Assembly (NCBI GenBank): GCA_964036045.1
Contig: OZ038385.1
Coordinates: 42,492,765-42,556,764 of the forward strand
Length of the DNA stretch: 64,000 nt
Source of the DNA: Eutreptiella sp. 'Long Island Sound 2002'
Lineage: Eukaryota > Euglenozoa > Euglenophyceae > Eutreptiales > Eutreptiaceae
Reading direction: 5' to 3'
Part shown: piece after piece, positions 23,501-35,500 of the stretch
Position numbering within the stretch: the stretch's first letter is position 1
How the letters are laid out: each line of letters starts with the position of its first letter
The notes under the pieces: model-generated
Told to the model about the DNA's origin: nothing
The model's database searches: none
Seen by the model: only the letters and a program-made list of their open reading frames with translations
Program-made: the position numbers and the translations under genes

Positions 23501-26500
23501 AGGTTCCGGCGGTTCGGCTCGGCCGGAAAGGTTCCGGCGGGTCGGCTCGGCCGGTTACGTTCCGTTTGTTCGGCTCGGCCGGATAGGTTCCGGCGGTTCG
23601 GCTCGGCCGGATAGGTTCCGGCGGTTCGGCTCGGCCGGATAGGTTCCGGCGGGTGGGCTCGGCTGGATAGGTTCCGGCGGGTCCGCTCCCCCGGTTACGT
23701 TCCGTTTGTTCGGCTCGGCCGGATAGGTTCCGGCGGTTCGGCTCGGCCGGATAGGTTCCGGCAGTTCGGCTCGGCCGGATAGGTTCCGGCGGTTCGGCTC
23801 GGCCGGATAGGTTCCGTTTGTTCGGCTCGGCCGGATAGGTTCCGGCGGTTCGGCTCGGCCGGATAGGTTCCGGCGGGTCGGCTCGCCCGGTTACGTTCTG
23901 TCGGGTCGGCTCGGCCGGATAGGTTCCGGCAGTTCGGCTCGGCCGGTTAGGTTCCGGCGGTTCGGCTCGGCCGGATAGGTTCCGGCGGTTCGTCGTGGCC
24001 ATGGTCACGAAGAGGGAGCACATGCGGGCTTTGGAGCGCCCTGACGAGTCGGAGGACTTGCAAGAGGCAGCATTTCGGCGCTGCGCCAAGAGGCTGCGCC
24101 GGCGGCATTGGCGGAGGGATAATATTATCCACCTTGACTACCTCATCCACTCCCATGCGTCACATGTCTTCACCGGCTGAATGGCCCGCACAGCGCATGT
24201 ACAGCGCACGGTGCCACCCCCTTGATGTGGGCTACGGCGCGGGCTGGGGCACCCATGGTGGTAGCACTATGGCCATGGACAGGGCTGATGCCATGGCTAA
24301 GGCAGGGCTGGAGCTGGGGCTGCAGCCTGGGCGGCAGCTAGGATTAGGGTAGGGGATGATCCGAGGCCTATGCCTGCAGCTGGGGTTGATGCAACAGCTG
24401 ACTGCAGGGGGTTGGTGAAGGGCGACAAGGAGGGCGTTTTCGGACCCTCTGCCCACGATGGCCAAGCTGACTGCGGTCAGTACTGTGTTCCCATGAACCG
24501 GACTCCCTGGATACTTACTCAATCCAAAAACTCGGATAATGAATTGAAACAAACTATGTTTCACACTGAAAATACTAGATTGCTCTCTGAATCTGCTGTG
24601 TTTGCTCTGCGGCCGTATGGTTCCCTGGTGGTGGGTGGTTTGCAGGGTTGTCACAGGAAAGCTAGCTTGCTAATGGGTGCTGTGCCACACACTGGATATG
24701 GGTGGTGGGACGAAGATCTGTGCCTCTTCGGCGTGACGGGCAGTGCCAAGGAGCCCCCAATTTCTGCACACTGTGAAGAGGCTATGGGCGGCTGTCATCA
24801 CCTTTGTTTTGCTGAGGAGGTAGCCTGGCCTTCCTGTTGTATGCTAACCTCAGGTCACCATGTCCCCGCCATTGTCAAACATCTGCAAAAAAAAGACAAA
24901 AGACAATTGAACATTTGCGTGTGGTGTGCGCGCAGTGCGATGCACGTTGTGCATGGCGCGCATAGCCAGCCCCGGCACCAGCCCCAGCCTCAGCCTTCGC
25001 CGTAGCCCTAGCTCCAGTCCCTTACCCCAGTCGTCGGGCAACTTGGTGTCCAGCTTGACAAGGCTCTGCAGGGGCGAGGGGTTGACAATTCCTCCAAATG
25101 GGCTCAGCCTTCCACTCTCTCCCCCCGTTGAACCTCAAAATGCAGGAGGCTTCCCAGTGTAACGTGGACATTCCCCGAGGATTCCAGATCTTTGCAACGG
25201 TTCACCAGCCGACGCCCCGTCAGAAGCTGAACTTGAGCCCTGCCACCCGCTCCAGGTTCACGGAGATTTACATCCCTGGGTACTCGGATGAGGGCCTCAA
25301 AGGCGTGATGCTCCAGGTATTCCTGCCCCCCAATCCGGTTTAAGAGCAGCCATGTGATTGCCTCCGAATGCTCGCCCACCCGCCCACCCGACTGCACTCC
25401 GGCAGTCCATCTGCGAACGTGTTTGTCAATCCATCGGTTGGTCCCGTGGCCGTTTTGGGCAGTGGTCTAAGAATAGGGGGCCAGGGTGGCTCAGAGTACT
25501 GGACAAGAAGTAAGTTGATGTGACAGTACTTCTCGTCCGCTGCTTTCGCCCGGAGAAGTTCCTCCAGTTGGCGTTCCACTGGGGAATTCGGACTTGCATT
25601 TTCGGGGGGGCTGGGGCGGGGGGGGTGCGGTGACGTCAGCGGGTTGGGCATCGTCACGGTGGCGTCATGAACGGGCTCCCAACCTCTCACGCAGCTCTGA
25701 GCATAGCTCCAACAACACGTGACAGCCTTCACGTAACCCAACGGGGGTTGCGGTCGATAAAGCCCCCAATTTGGGGACCGGGTGACGCCCTGTGCCGGTG
25801 CACAAGCAAACCAGGAACAGAATCACTATGTCTGTTTTTTTGAACCCTCTTGACCCCCAACCGGACACCCCCCCCCCCCCTCTTCCAGTGAGCAGTGGTG
25901 AGAGGCCAATAGGCGCCGCCAAAGGCAAACAATCAGATACCGAGGCCTTGTGCCAAACCCCCCCCCCCCCCTCCACCCGTAGACTGTCCCCTCCTCAAAA
26001 GGCGCACACGTATGTGCACCCGAAATTCCCATCCCGGACACACATTCAGCCTTGATGGCGCCCCCCTCCCCCCCCCCCCCCCCGCACCAGGAGGGGTGGC
26101 GAGCGGTGTCACCCTCAGGGTCCCGCCTCGTCAGAGGTGACCAGGGCGCAGCAGGCTCACTGAGAGCTCCGCTCCCTAGAGTGCTCCTGGGGCAGGGAAG
26201 TGCTCAGCACGCCCCAGGACCTTCCTTCTACTGGGACGCTCCCAGCCGGTCTGGCACTCTGTGCAACGCTGCCTGTGACCCTCTGGGTCAATCAAGGAGC
26301 ACCACAGACCACACGCCCCGTGCACCCCTCTGGGGTTCAGTCGTGGGCGGGAGGAAGCTGCAGGTCACCCGACCCACAGACCCCCTCAGCAGCCTCGTGG
26401 TAGGGCACCCATGCCCCGCTGCTGGGGCCCGGAGCACCGGGCACACACAACCCCCCACACGCGCCAACCACGACCCGCAGGAGAACGACAAAAGGTGTGC

Positions 26501-29500
26501 CCCTGCCTTGAAAGCCCCCCCCCCCCCCCAAAGGACCCCCCACGGCACGCGCGCCTACACATACAGGCACGGCGGTATCTCCCTCTCGCCAGCGCCTTGA
26601 CGAGGTTCGGGGATCGTCAGCAGTCTGGACGGCTGTGAGACCAGACAACCAGGGGGGGTACCCAGTCGAGCCGGTGAGGTACGGGCACACTGGCCGTGGG
26701 TCACCCACCACCTTTGGCGCAAGCCGAGATCCAAACCAAACCAAACCCCCCCCCCCCCCGCGCGCCATGGAAAGCCCGCCAATCCCTTCCCATTGCCTAA
26801 CGTGCGCCCAGGTGCTGCAGAACGAATTGACCAAGCAAGACGCTCACACAGTGTGTGGACATATATTCCGACTGAGAGAGAAGATCCAGGAGACCACGGC
26901 CTCTTTGGCCGACACCCACCAGTTGTTCCGGTGGGTGGACTTCATCTCCTGCAATAGAGACATGGAGCTGGATTGGCGGGTGCTGCTGGGTGCCAAGCTC
27001 TTCTACCTGCAGTATTTGGATGAAGACGTCGATACGGTGGTCAAAAAGTGGTGGCCTAACGAGATTGAAAGGGAGCGGGTCATGCAGCTGCCGAGCGAGG
27101 AAGAGCTTCGCACGCCGTTTGTCTGGCGTGACGCCCGGACGGTGGCGCTCTCATACACCGGTGTGATGCTGAACCGTCCCCTGCGCTTGCATAGGCCCCA
27201 TCGTACATCCTCCACTGCACAGACTCCCATGCGTTACATGTCTTCACCGGCTGAATGGCCCCCTTCATCAACCCCCTGCAGTCAGCTGTTGCATCAACCC
27301 CAGCTGCAGGCATAGGCCTCGGATCATCCCCTACCCTAATCCTAGCTGCAGCCCAGGCTGCAGCCCCAGCTCCAGCCCTGCCTTAGCCATGGCATCAGCA
27401 CTGGCGCGACCTGCAGTGGCTGGTCTGTGCGTTGGGCCTCAGAAGGGGGCAGCAGCGGAAGTGAAAGCGTTGTGAGATTGGGCGTTTGGGGAGTGCATTC
27501 TGGATTTGGTGGGCGACAGAACCCCCCGGTTTGCAGCGATATCCCGGCCCCAATGGTCAATGTCTTGCGGGGCCAACCACATGAAAGGAACTGAACCACG
27601 CGAGCCAGTCTCTGGCACCCCAACTTCTCCCCCCCCCCCTTTCCCGCCCCCCAGCAGAGCAGGAGGTCCTGGACCCAGGTAACGTCAGATGCTCAAGGAA
27701 AAGCCGCAATGTGGCCGTCGTGTGGGATTGGGTGGCGGATGCTCCACTGCAACGTACAACAGGACCGCATCGTGTGACAAGTCCTACAGAGCACGGGGCC
27801 TGGCGTGGGTCGGTGCTCGAACCAAAGAGCAGGTGGGCATGGGGTGAGTTCGTGTGGTTCAGTGAGGGCGGTGGCTGGGGCTGGGGCTGGGGCCATGGTG
27901 AGTGCAAGGCGAGGGGCACAAGCATGGGCTAGGGCTGAGGCTGGGCCTAGATGCCGGGCCAAGGCACAGATTTATTGAATTTTTTGTTTGAGCTGACCTA
28001 CTGAGCCACAGAGGAGTTGGTTGCTATTGCATCGAATTTCCTTGGAGTTGTGCGTATGTCTTTGCAGAACCTCCCCACCCACCCACCCTCATTTATGTCA
28101 GGCGTATCATGCTCAATCAGCGCCGATGCACCTGATTTGGTACGCCCGGATCCTTCATCGACCGAGAGCTTCTTGAGTGATCGCGTGAATTGTGTGCTTG
28201 TCCCAACGTACCTGCAGAACACAGCTCACCTCATTGGCACGGCCAATATCAATGCTGCTCTACTGCTCGAGGGCCCCCCGGGCGTGGGCAAGACCCAGAT
28301 CGTGCAGCAGCTGGCGATTCTGTGCGGGGCCAAGCTCACCCGGCTGAACTTCTCCGCCAGCACCACCGTGGAGCACCTGTTTGGGAGCATCATGGCGCAG
28401 CATAACGAAGGGATCCGCGAGTTCCAGTGGTGCGACGGGGATTTGACCGCTGCGATTCGAAGGGGAGACTGGGTGTTGATGGACGAGATCAATTTGGGAT
28501 CTCCGGAGGTGCTGGATGCCATGGCTCCCCTGCTTGAGCGAGAGGCGACGATGTTCAAGATCCCGGGCAGAAACGAGGAGATCCCGCTCCGCGGTGTTCG
28601 CTTCTTTGCGACGATGAATCCCAGCAGCATCGGTGGTGGTCGCACGAAGCTGCCTCGGTCCATCAAGAACAAGTTTGTGATGCTTTACCTCAACGACTAC
28701 TTGGACGAGGAGCTTCGCGTCATTGTCGAGGGTTTGTTCCACGGCGCCGTGCAGCAGGGGCACGTCAGCCGGGGGCACGTGGGGAAGATCTTCGAGCTGC
28801 ACAAGGAGATCCAGGCCGCGTGCTCCAGGCGCAGCGAAGTGGGGCGTGTCGGAGGGCCGTACCACTTCAACCTCCGGGACGTCATCAAGCTGCGGGATCT
28901 GGTGATGAAGAACGGGAAGGACTTCAAGTTTCATCATCTGCTGCAGGAGTTCGCCCTAAAGGCGTCCGATTTGAAAGCAGACGACATTGCCGTCTGGGCA
29001 CTGCACAGGTCACACCCTGCGTTTTTCATCCAGCAGATATGCGTGTCTGAACAACCACTCCGGGTGACCCTCGGACTGCCCTTCCTCCAGGCCGAGGGGT
29101 CTCCAGAAGGTACAACATTTCCCTTTTCTCTCTTTTTTAAGTCGAGGAAAGCCGAGACTGCCTTGGCGGTTGGCGGTTGACTGCCCGCACTTGATATTCA
29201 ACCGACAGCGGTGGGCGGCTCAACTGATGTTCTTTGGTGGCCAACCGCTGGTAGTTCAACCACCAATGTCATGGGACAAAGCAACTGTTCTATTTTTCTA
29301 TTATGGAACGTTCTCTTCAGGCCCCACCTCCTCCGCGCCGAAACTGTTTCTTTGCAAGCTATCCTTCCCCTCTCTTTCTCACATGCAAATTGTGCTCAGC
29401 CGACGTGTCCGCTGTAATAGAATTGCACAGCTCGTGTATTAGGAATTTTGGGGTTATGGTTAAAGTACTTTGCTCGCTGGGACATGCCTTGGGATGGTAT

Positions 29501-32500
29501 TTTCCGGGAGGCGGAAGGGCAGCTTGAACTGTGCTGGTCTGTTGTTTTATTCACATGTTCCCGTGATATCCCGAGCATTCTGACTATACACACATGGAGC
29601 GCGACAACATTTCCATCCCCAAACCGCCGGGAGAAAAAAGCTTCCGGTGCATTTGGCGCCAAACTGCACAATTCTGCTTTTGGTACTTATGGCACCTTTC
29701 GAAAATTCGAACATAGGCTCAGGTGCGGGTGCAAAGTCTTGGGCGCTTCCATAGGGGGGGGGGGGGCGGAGGGAGGGGAGTTGGTGTGTGGACCCAGCGT
29801 TCGGGGCGTCCTTGCAGAGGGTTGACCCGCTTCCCAGGAAAAGAATGACCTGTCGAACCAGCACACATGGCTTCGTGCCTCGATGTGACTAGATTTGCGC
29901 TCAGTGCAGCCACATGCAACCGACAACAACCCACCGACTCGGTTAGGGTGAGGTGGGGTCAGTGCCAAGTGCTTCTGTGCAACTGCCACCTGTGCGTCTG
30001 CAGGGCCGTGCTGCCTCAATCACGGTGCAGAGCTGTGGTTGTCGTGTGCCCCACCCCCACCATCGATTTCCAGGGTGCAATCCAACGTCTCATGCCCAAC
30101 CCTCCAACTTTCCGGACCACAAACAGGCACACGGGTTCAAAAACATTGCCGTTGAGGCCGATCGCACGGGGTTGGATTGCAGGCAGCGCTGCCTCCCACC
30201 CGGTTCACTGCCGCTGTGTTTTGATCCCTCCGCTCTCAGGACCTCCCTCACAAAGTTTTGTATTTGACACTAAGCCAAGAATCTCCCCAATTCCAGCACA
30301 GTTCTAGCACGGCAGTTTTTCGATGATGATATCTTTTTGGGGGGGGGGTTCCCCCCACCCCTTGTACTCCAATGGTTGTAAGCCGAAGGCACCGAAGAAA
30401 ATTTTGGCCTACGTTTGGCCAAGGGTGGCTTCTACAGAAAAGCACAAGAGAAACCAGAAACATTAGAAAGAGGGACATCGACGCCCAGACTGAGGCTCAA
30501 AGTAGGGACCTGTACCCAACAGAGCAACGTACAGAGTACAACATGCGGAGAACGTAACACCGAGAAGACGCAAGACGAATCGAGGTCCAGCTTCGTTCAG
30601 AGTGGCTTTTGAGACTTGAAACCCAGAGACTCACGAGCTCGAGCTCTCGAGATCGTTTTTTTTCTCGAATATACTGCACAACAACGCGGGCTCGCGCCAT
30701 GCGCAGCCGGGCCGGTCAGAAGCACAGGTGGGCGTTTGGGGGCATCCTGTCTGGGGCATATCTCTACGTACGCTCGGTCGCTCTGCACACATCGCGGGAG
30801 TGGCAGCCATGCACAACCATGTGTCCGCTTGTGCGCAGCCCCCATGGAAATGGGGACGCCCAGTGAGTGCCTGAGACGGGCCCCTCTTGACCCTCTCCTG
30901 AATCCTTTCGGCCGTTTCATCTCCTCTGATTCCCCCAAAAAGGTACGTATCGCTGGTGTACGTCGACCGCTTCGTCGACCCCGCGGAGCACCAACGTGTG
31001 GAGCAGATGGTCACGGAGCACTTCCCGCTCTCCGCCAGCTTCAGCACCGCCAGCGGCGCGGCCGACATCGACGACTCGGTGCCCAGCCTCCTCCGCGTGG
31101 GGTCCGTGTACCTGGAGTGCGGCGGCGCCGCCGCGCCGGAGCGGCAGGCCTTCGTGCACACGCCGACCGCCAAGCGGCTGCTGGAGGGCCTGGCCTGCGC
31201 GATCCAGAGCGGCCGCATGGTGCTCCTGGAGGGCCCCACGGCCGCCGGGAAGACCTCCCTCGTCCGGCACCTGGCCGCGCTGGCTCGGCGGCCCCTGCTC
31301 GTGCTGCCCATGCACCACGACATCGAGGTGGCGGACCTGCTGGGGCAGTGGCTGCCGGTCCGGCAGGAGAACGGCCGGCATCAGATGTCGCATCAGGTGG
31401 ACCGGCTGCTGCGGGATTTCGCACGGTACGCGCTGTTCCAGGTCGTCCCGCTGCTGAAGGAGCGGAGGGCGGACTTCTCGTGGGTGTTGGCGGTGGTCTA
31501 TCAGGTGGAGGGCGTGCTGGCGCGAGGGGGGGAGGCCGACCTCCCCGACCACCTGGGCATCTGCACGGAGGTTGCGCGGCAGCTGGGCCGCCTGGACGAC
31601 ATGCACGTCGCCGCCGCGCTGCCGGAGCGCATCATGTCCCACCCGGTGCGCGCCGAGCTGGCGTACCTGCGGGCCGGCCTGGCCAAGCTGAACTGCAACG
31701 TGGACCGCGGCTTGGCGTTTGTCTTTGTGGAGTCTGCATTCCTGAGAGCCATCCGAAACGGTCGGTGCCGTCACGCTGCCGTCCCTTTGTGTTCTCCTCC
31801 GGCCCCTCTGTTTTACATGCATGTGCCTCGGGCGATGACACCCCGGAACACCCCCTCCCAGGCCCTTTCGCGCATACCAGCCCCCCCCTCCGGGGCACAT
31901 CCTGGGAATGCTGAGCCACACCGACCTGCCTCTTGATCCCTCAGACTTGCCATCTGATCAGAGTCGGGAGCCGAGGTCCGTCGTGGAGCCCTGGTTGGGT
32001 GTGTCTTCCGTGATTCAAAAACAACTGCAACTACTTGTAGCGGTGCATGTTTTGTGGGCTGTATTTTCCTCCGCCCGTTTGGTGTACCAACGGTGGAGTG
32101 TATAAGGTTGCTATTATATTGGCCCCATACCAGTGCCTTGGTGGCCTATAATGCCGGCACTAGCATTGGCCATGGCCCTGTCAGGACTCTTTTTCTTGAG
32201 CCTGATTTTGTTCCCACTGCTGGTGCACTGGATGTTGGATGTTGGCCATGTCCCTGTCATGACTCTTTTCTTGGGCCTCATTTTGTGTCTGGTGCCAATG
32301 ACAGCATGTGAAACTATGTTATATTGGCCGAGTCCCAACTGATTGGTGGCCACGCAGAGTACTATGTGCTTTGTGGACTCGGCGTCCCATCGTTAAGGTC
32401 GCTTAGGGGTGCTGTACAGAAGCTATGCATATTGCTCATGTGTTGCAAAAGTTGCATTTCTTTCAATTTTCAATTTTTTTCATGAATTACACGACTTATC

Positions 32501-35500
32501 GCAAAAAAAGAGAAAAATTCCACGCGTTGACCGCAAAAAAAATCATTTTTTCATGATTTACACGATTTACCGCAAAAAAAAGAATACACGCATTTACCGC
32601 AAAAAAATAATTGCACAACTCGACGATTTTTTTTGCACACGAATTACATTTTTCACCGTACGTGCCCCCCACATGTGGAGGCGCACAAGAAGGACCTCCT
32701 GAGAGCAATTAAGTGGGATCACCGGAGGCTTTCGAACAGAGTCTGCATTCTTTGTGCAGCAACGGTGTAAAGGGGCTCGGGTGACAAGGCTGGTGTTGTG
32801 CCAAAGACATGTGGCAAAATCACCTCGAAGAGAGGTTGTTAGATCAAGTGCAGGTGCGTTGTATACCCCCCCTTTTTGGGGGTTGTTCGCGTAGCATACC
32901 CCAAGGCATGATATTGGATGCCCAACCCCGTGTAAAATCATTATTTAGCCCAATAAAATGATCCCCCAATGGTTTTTTGGATTCTGAGGCCTCTATCCCC
33001 CTGAAACCGGAAATCACTTTTCGGGGGGGGGGGGGTCAAAAGTTTGTGCTCAGAAGGATTTGAACAAGGGTCTAGTGGAAAACTTGTCGATCTAGCGGTG
33101 CGGCCAGCAGTTGGCCGGCCGGGGTTCAAACCGCCCGCCTTTCGGCTGTGGATGGGTTGCATTACCGCTCGGCCACTGATTGATCTGCTGTATTACACGA
33201 ACCCCTGTGTGTCTAGGGGAGTCCGCCGCTGAAAGACCGCAAACTATGTCTTTTTGTCTGCTTGTCTACCTGCCTGCTTGCCTGATTGAATACCTAACTG
33301 ACTGCTTGCTTGCCTGACTGACTGCCTAACTGACTGCTTGCTTGACTGCCTGCTTGCCTGACTGACTGCCTGACTGACTGCTTGCTTGACTAACTGATTG
33401 ATTGATTGACTGTCAGCCTCTCTTCGAGGTGCACCGTCGAAGGCAATAGAATCACGTCACAGAGGTTGTTAGATCAAAGCAAGGCAGGCCGTATATATGG
33501 GAAAACGCCCCCCCTTTTGGGCTTTTTCGGGCCTATTCGTGTACCTTACCCCAAGGGGTTGGATTTCTTTTGTGCAAGAAATGCATCCCCCAATGAGTTT
33601 TTGGTTTGGACACCCCTCCCACTTGAAACCCACTTTTTTGAGGGGGGGGGGGGGGGGGGGGGGGGCTGGGGGGGGTACAAAAATGACGGAAAAAATGACT
33701 CCCCTTTTGTTTTGTGTCTCAAATCATGAATCTGATGGTTTTTTTCAATTTTGAGCCGAAAAGTGCTTCCGGGTCCCGACTCCATGGGGTTTGAATGGGG
33801 TGGAGTGGGATGAGCGTATATGCAGTTTATGCACTTTTCAGCCATTTTTGCTATGTTGGCGGTTTTGGCGACCTCGGCGACCCCGTGGTACCCACTCTAA
33901 GGGGTGCAAGTGGGGATGTTGTGACAGTATATACCTACTAGGATACGAAAGGACGTTTTTTGCAGTCCTGTCTTGTAGCCTTGTCGAGGGCCGGTCAAAA
34001 CCCGTGCCAAAGACGTGAAATGACTGTTTCCACCAATACTGGCTGATATGAATGAATGGGACGGTACAAAACCTGCTTATGCAGTTTTTCACCTTGGGCA
34101 GCTCAAAAATCGAAGTTTCCGAAACTTATTTTTTGATATTCTGACCACACAATATGACCATCCAAGGTATGTAAAGCATGTTTTAGGCCGTATTTATGTC
34201 TTTTTCACCTTATTTGGGTGTTGTGTGCGGGGGGGGGGGGGGGCTCAAAAGGCACTGGTACACAACTTGCTTATGCAGTTTTTTTAGTCGAGCCAGCTCA
34301 AAAATCGAAGTTTCATAAACTTTTTTTTGATATTGTGATCACCTACAATGACCATCCAAGATACGTCAAGCATGTTTTAGCCTGTATTTATGTAGTTTTT
34401 ACCCTGTTTTTGGTGTGTGTTGCTCGGGTTAGATTCTCTGCGAGGTGGACTTGCCGAAGGCAATAGAATTTGTTCGACCGGTACCCCTGAACTACCGGCA
34501 GCGTCCTCTGTTGGTGTGTAGTGGTAGGAGGCCGGAGGGGCGGGGTTTTGAGATGCATGTCTTGCAGGTGTTACCCCCTTCTTCGGAGGATCCATGGAGG
34601 GGGATGAAACAAAAGAGGATGGGTTCCAATTCCAATTCCTCTGGTGTCGACTGGACATGAATGCCACCACCGTTGGTGTGGAGTTGGGGGCGGGGGGAGG
34701 GGGGGGGTGCTTAGGTATGGTCCCTGTCATCCGACAGGGGGGGGGGAAAAATGCGATTCGCATTTTTTCGCATTTTCCGCATTTTTTTTCGCATTTTCTG
34801 GGCAGGTCCCTTAGTGTAATGTTCAAGAGGATACATTCAAGTGGCATTGTGTAGTTCAACTAAAGGGTAGTTTTGTAGTCAAGTCAGTGTTTGCATACCT
34901 TCCCAACACCGCCACTTTTGTTTGTTACATGGCTCCTTTTCCCTTAGACATGTCACATGCTATGCCCTCCCATTGCCCTCCTTCTGAGCCCACATCTGAT
35001 GATGGAAATAGCCCACCCCGCCGCAAAGTACGTGGTAAGGGGAGAGGTGGTGCCGGCGCAAAGTATTGCACCATGGGCCCTGGGAAGCGGAAGGAACAAT
35101 TCCCTGGCCATCCCCTGAGTCTCCGCACCAATGATCTTGGTATTGAAGTACTATGGTGCGATGCGTGTGGATGCCCCGTGAGCCACACAACGAAGAGCAC
35201 AGTCCAATGTCATTTGGACTCCAAAAAGCACCAGGTGGCCGTTGAGACTATGCAGAAGAGGGAGAAGGCACGGGTCGAGCGCCGCCTAGAGGCAGAGGCA
35301 GATGCTCTACCTCATAAAGCCGCAATGAGGCAGCCCAGCCTACAATCCGTTGTGGCGTCATGCAACGACAAGAACAAGGCCGCTGATGATACGGTCTTTG
35401 CCTTCGCCGGTGCCGGCATCCCGTTGGACAAGCTGGATCACCCCCTTGTGCGTGCTTGGTTGCAGAAGTACACCACCATTGCCGGTTGCTTGCCGCAAGG

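Larger units (their letters stand above)
20609..25145 (+). other. Intron 11
   Basis: Two thirds is a 28-bp minisatellite. The distal kilobase contains one arm of an inverted repeat (24289-24420) and a GCACC/CAGCC-rich stretch near 24950-25020. No exon detected; exons 11 and 12 are both phase 0. Confidence 0.6.

Noticed and set aside
20936-23990. Protein-coding repeats on either strand (RRFGSAG or PSRTAGTYPAE-like text)
   Set aside because: The period is 28 bp, so frames rotate every unit and openness follows from composition; exons on both sides join without it.
20936-23990. CRISPR array
   Set aside because: Units are contiguous without unique spacers and the genome is eukaryotic.
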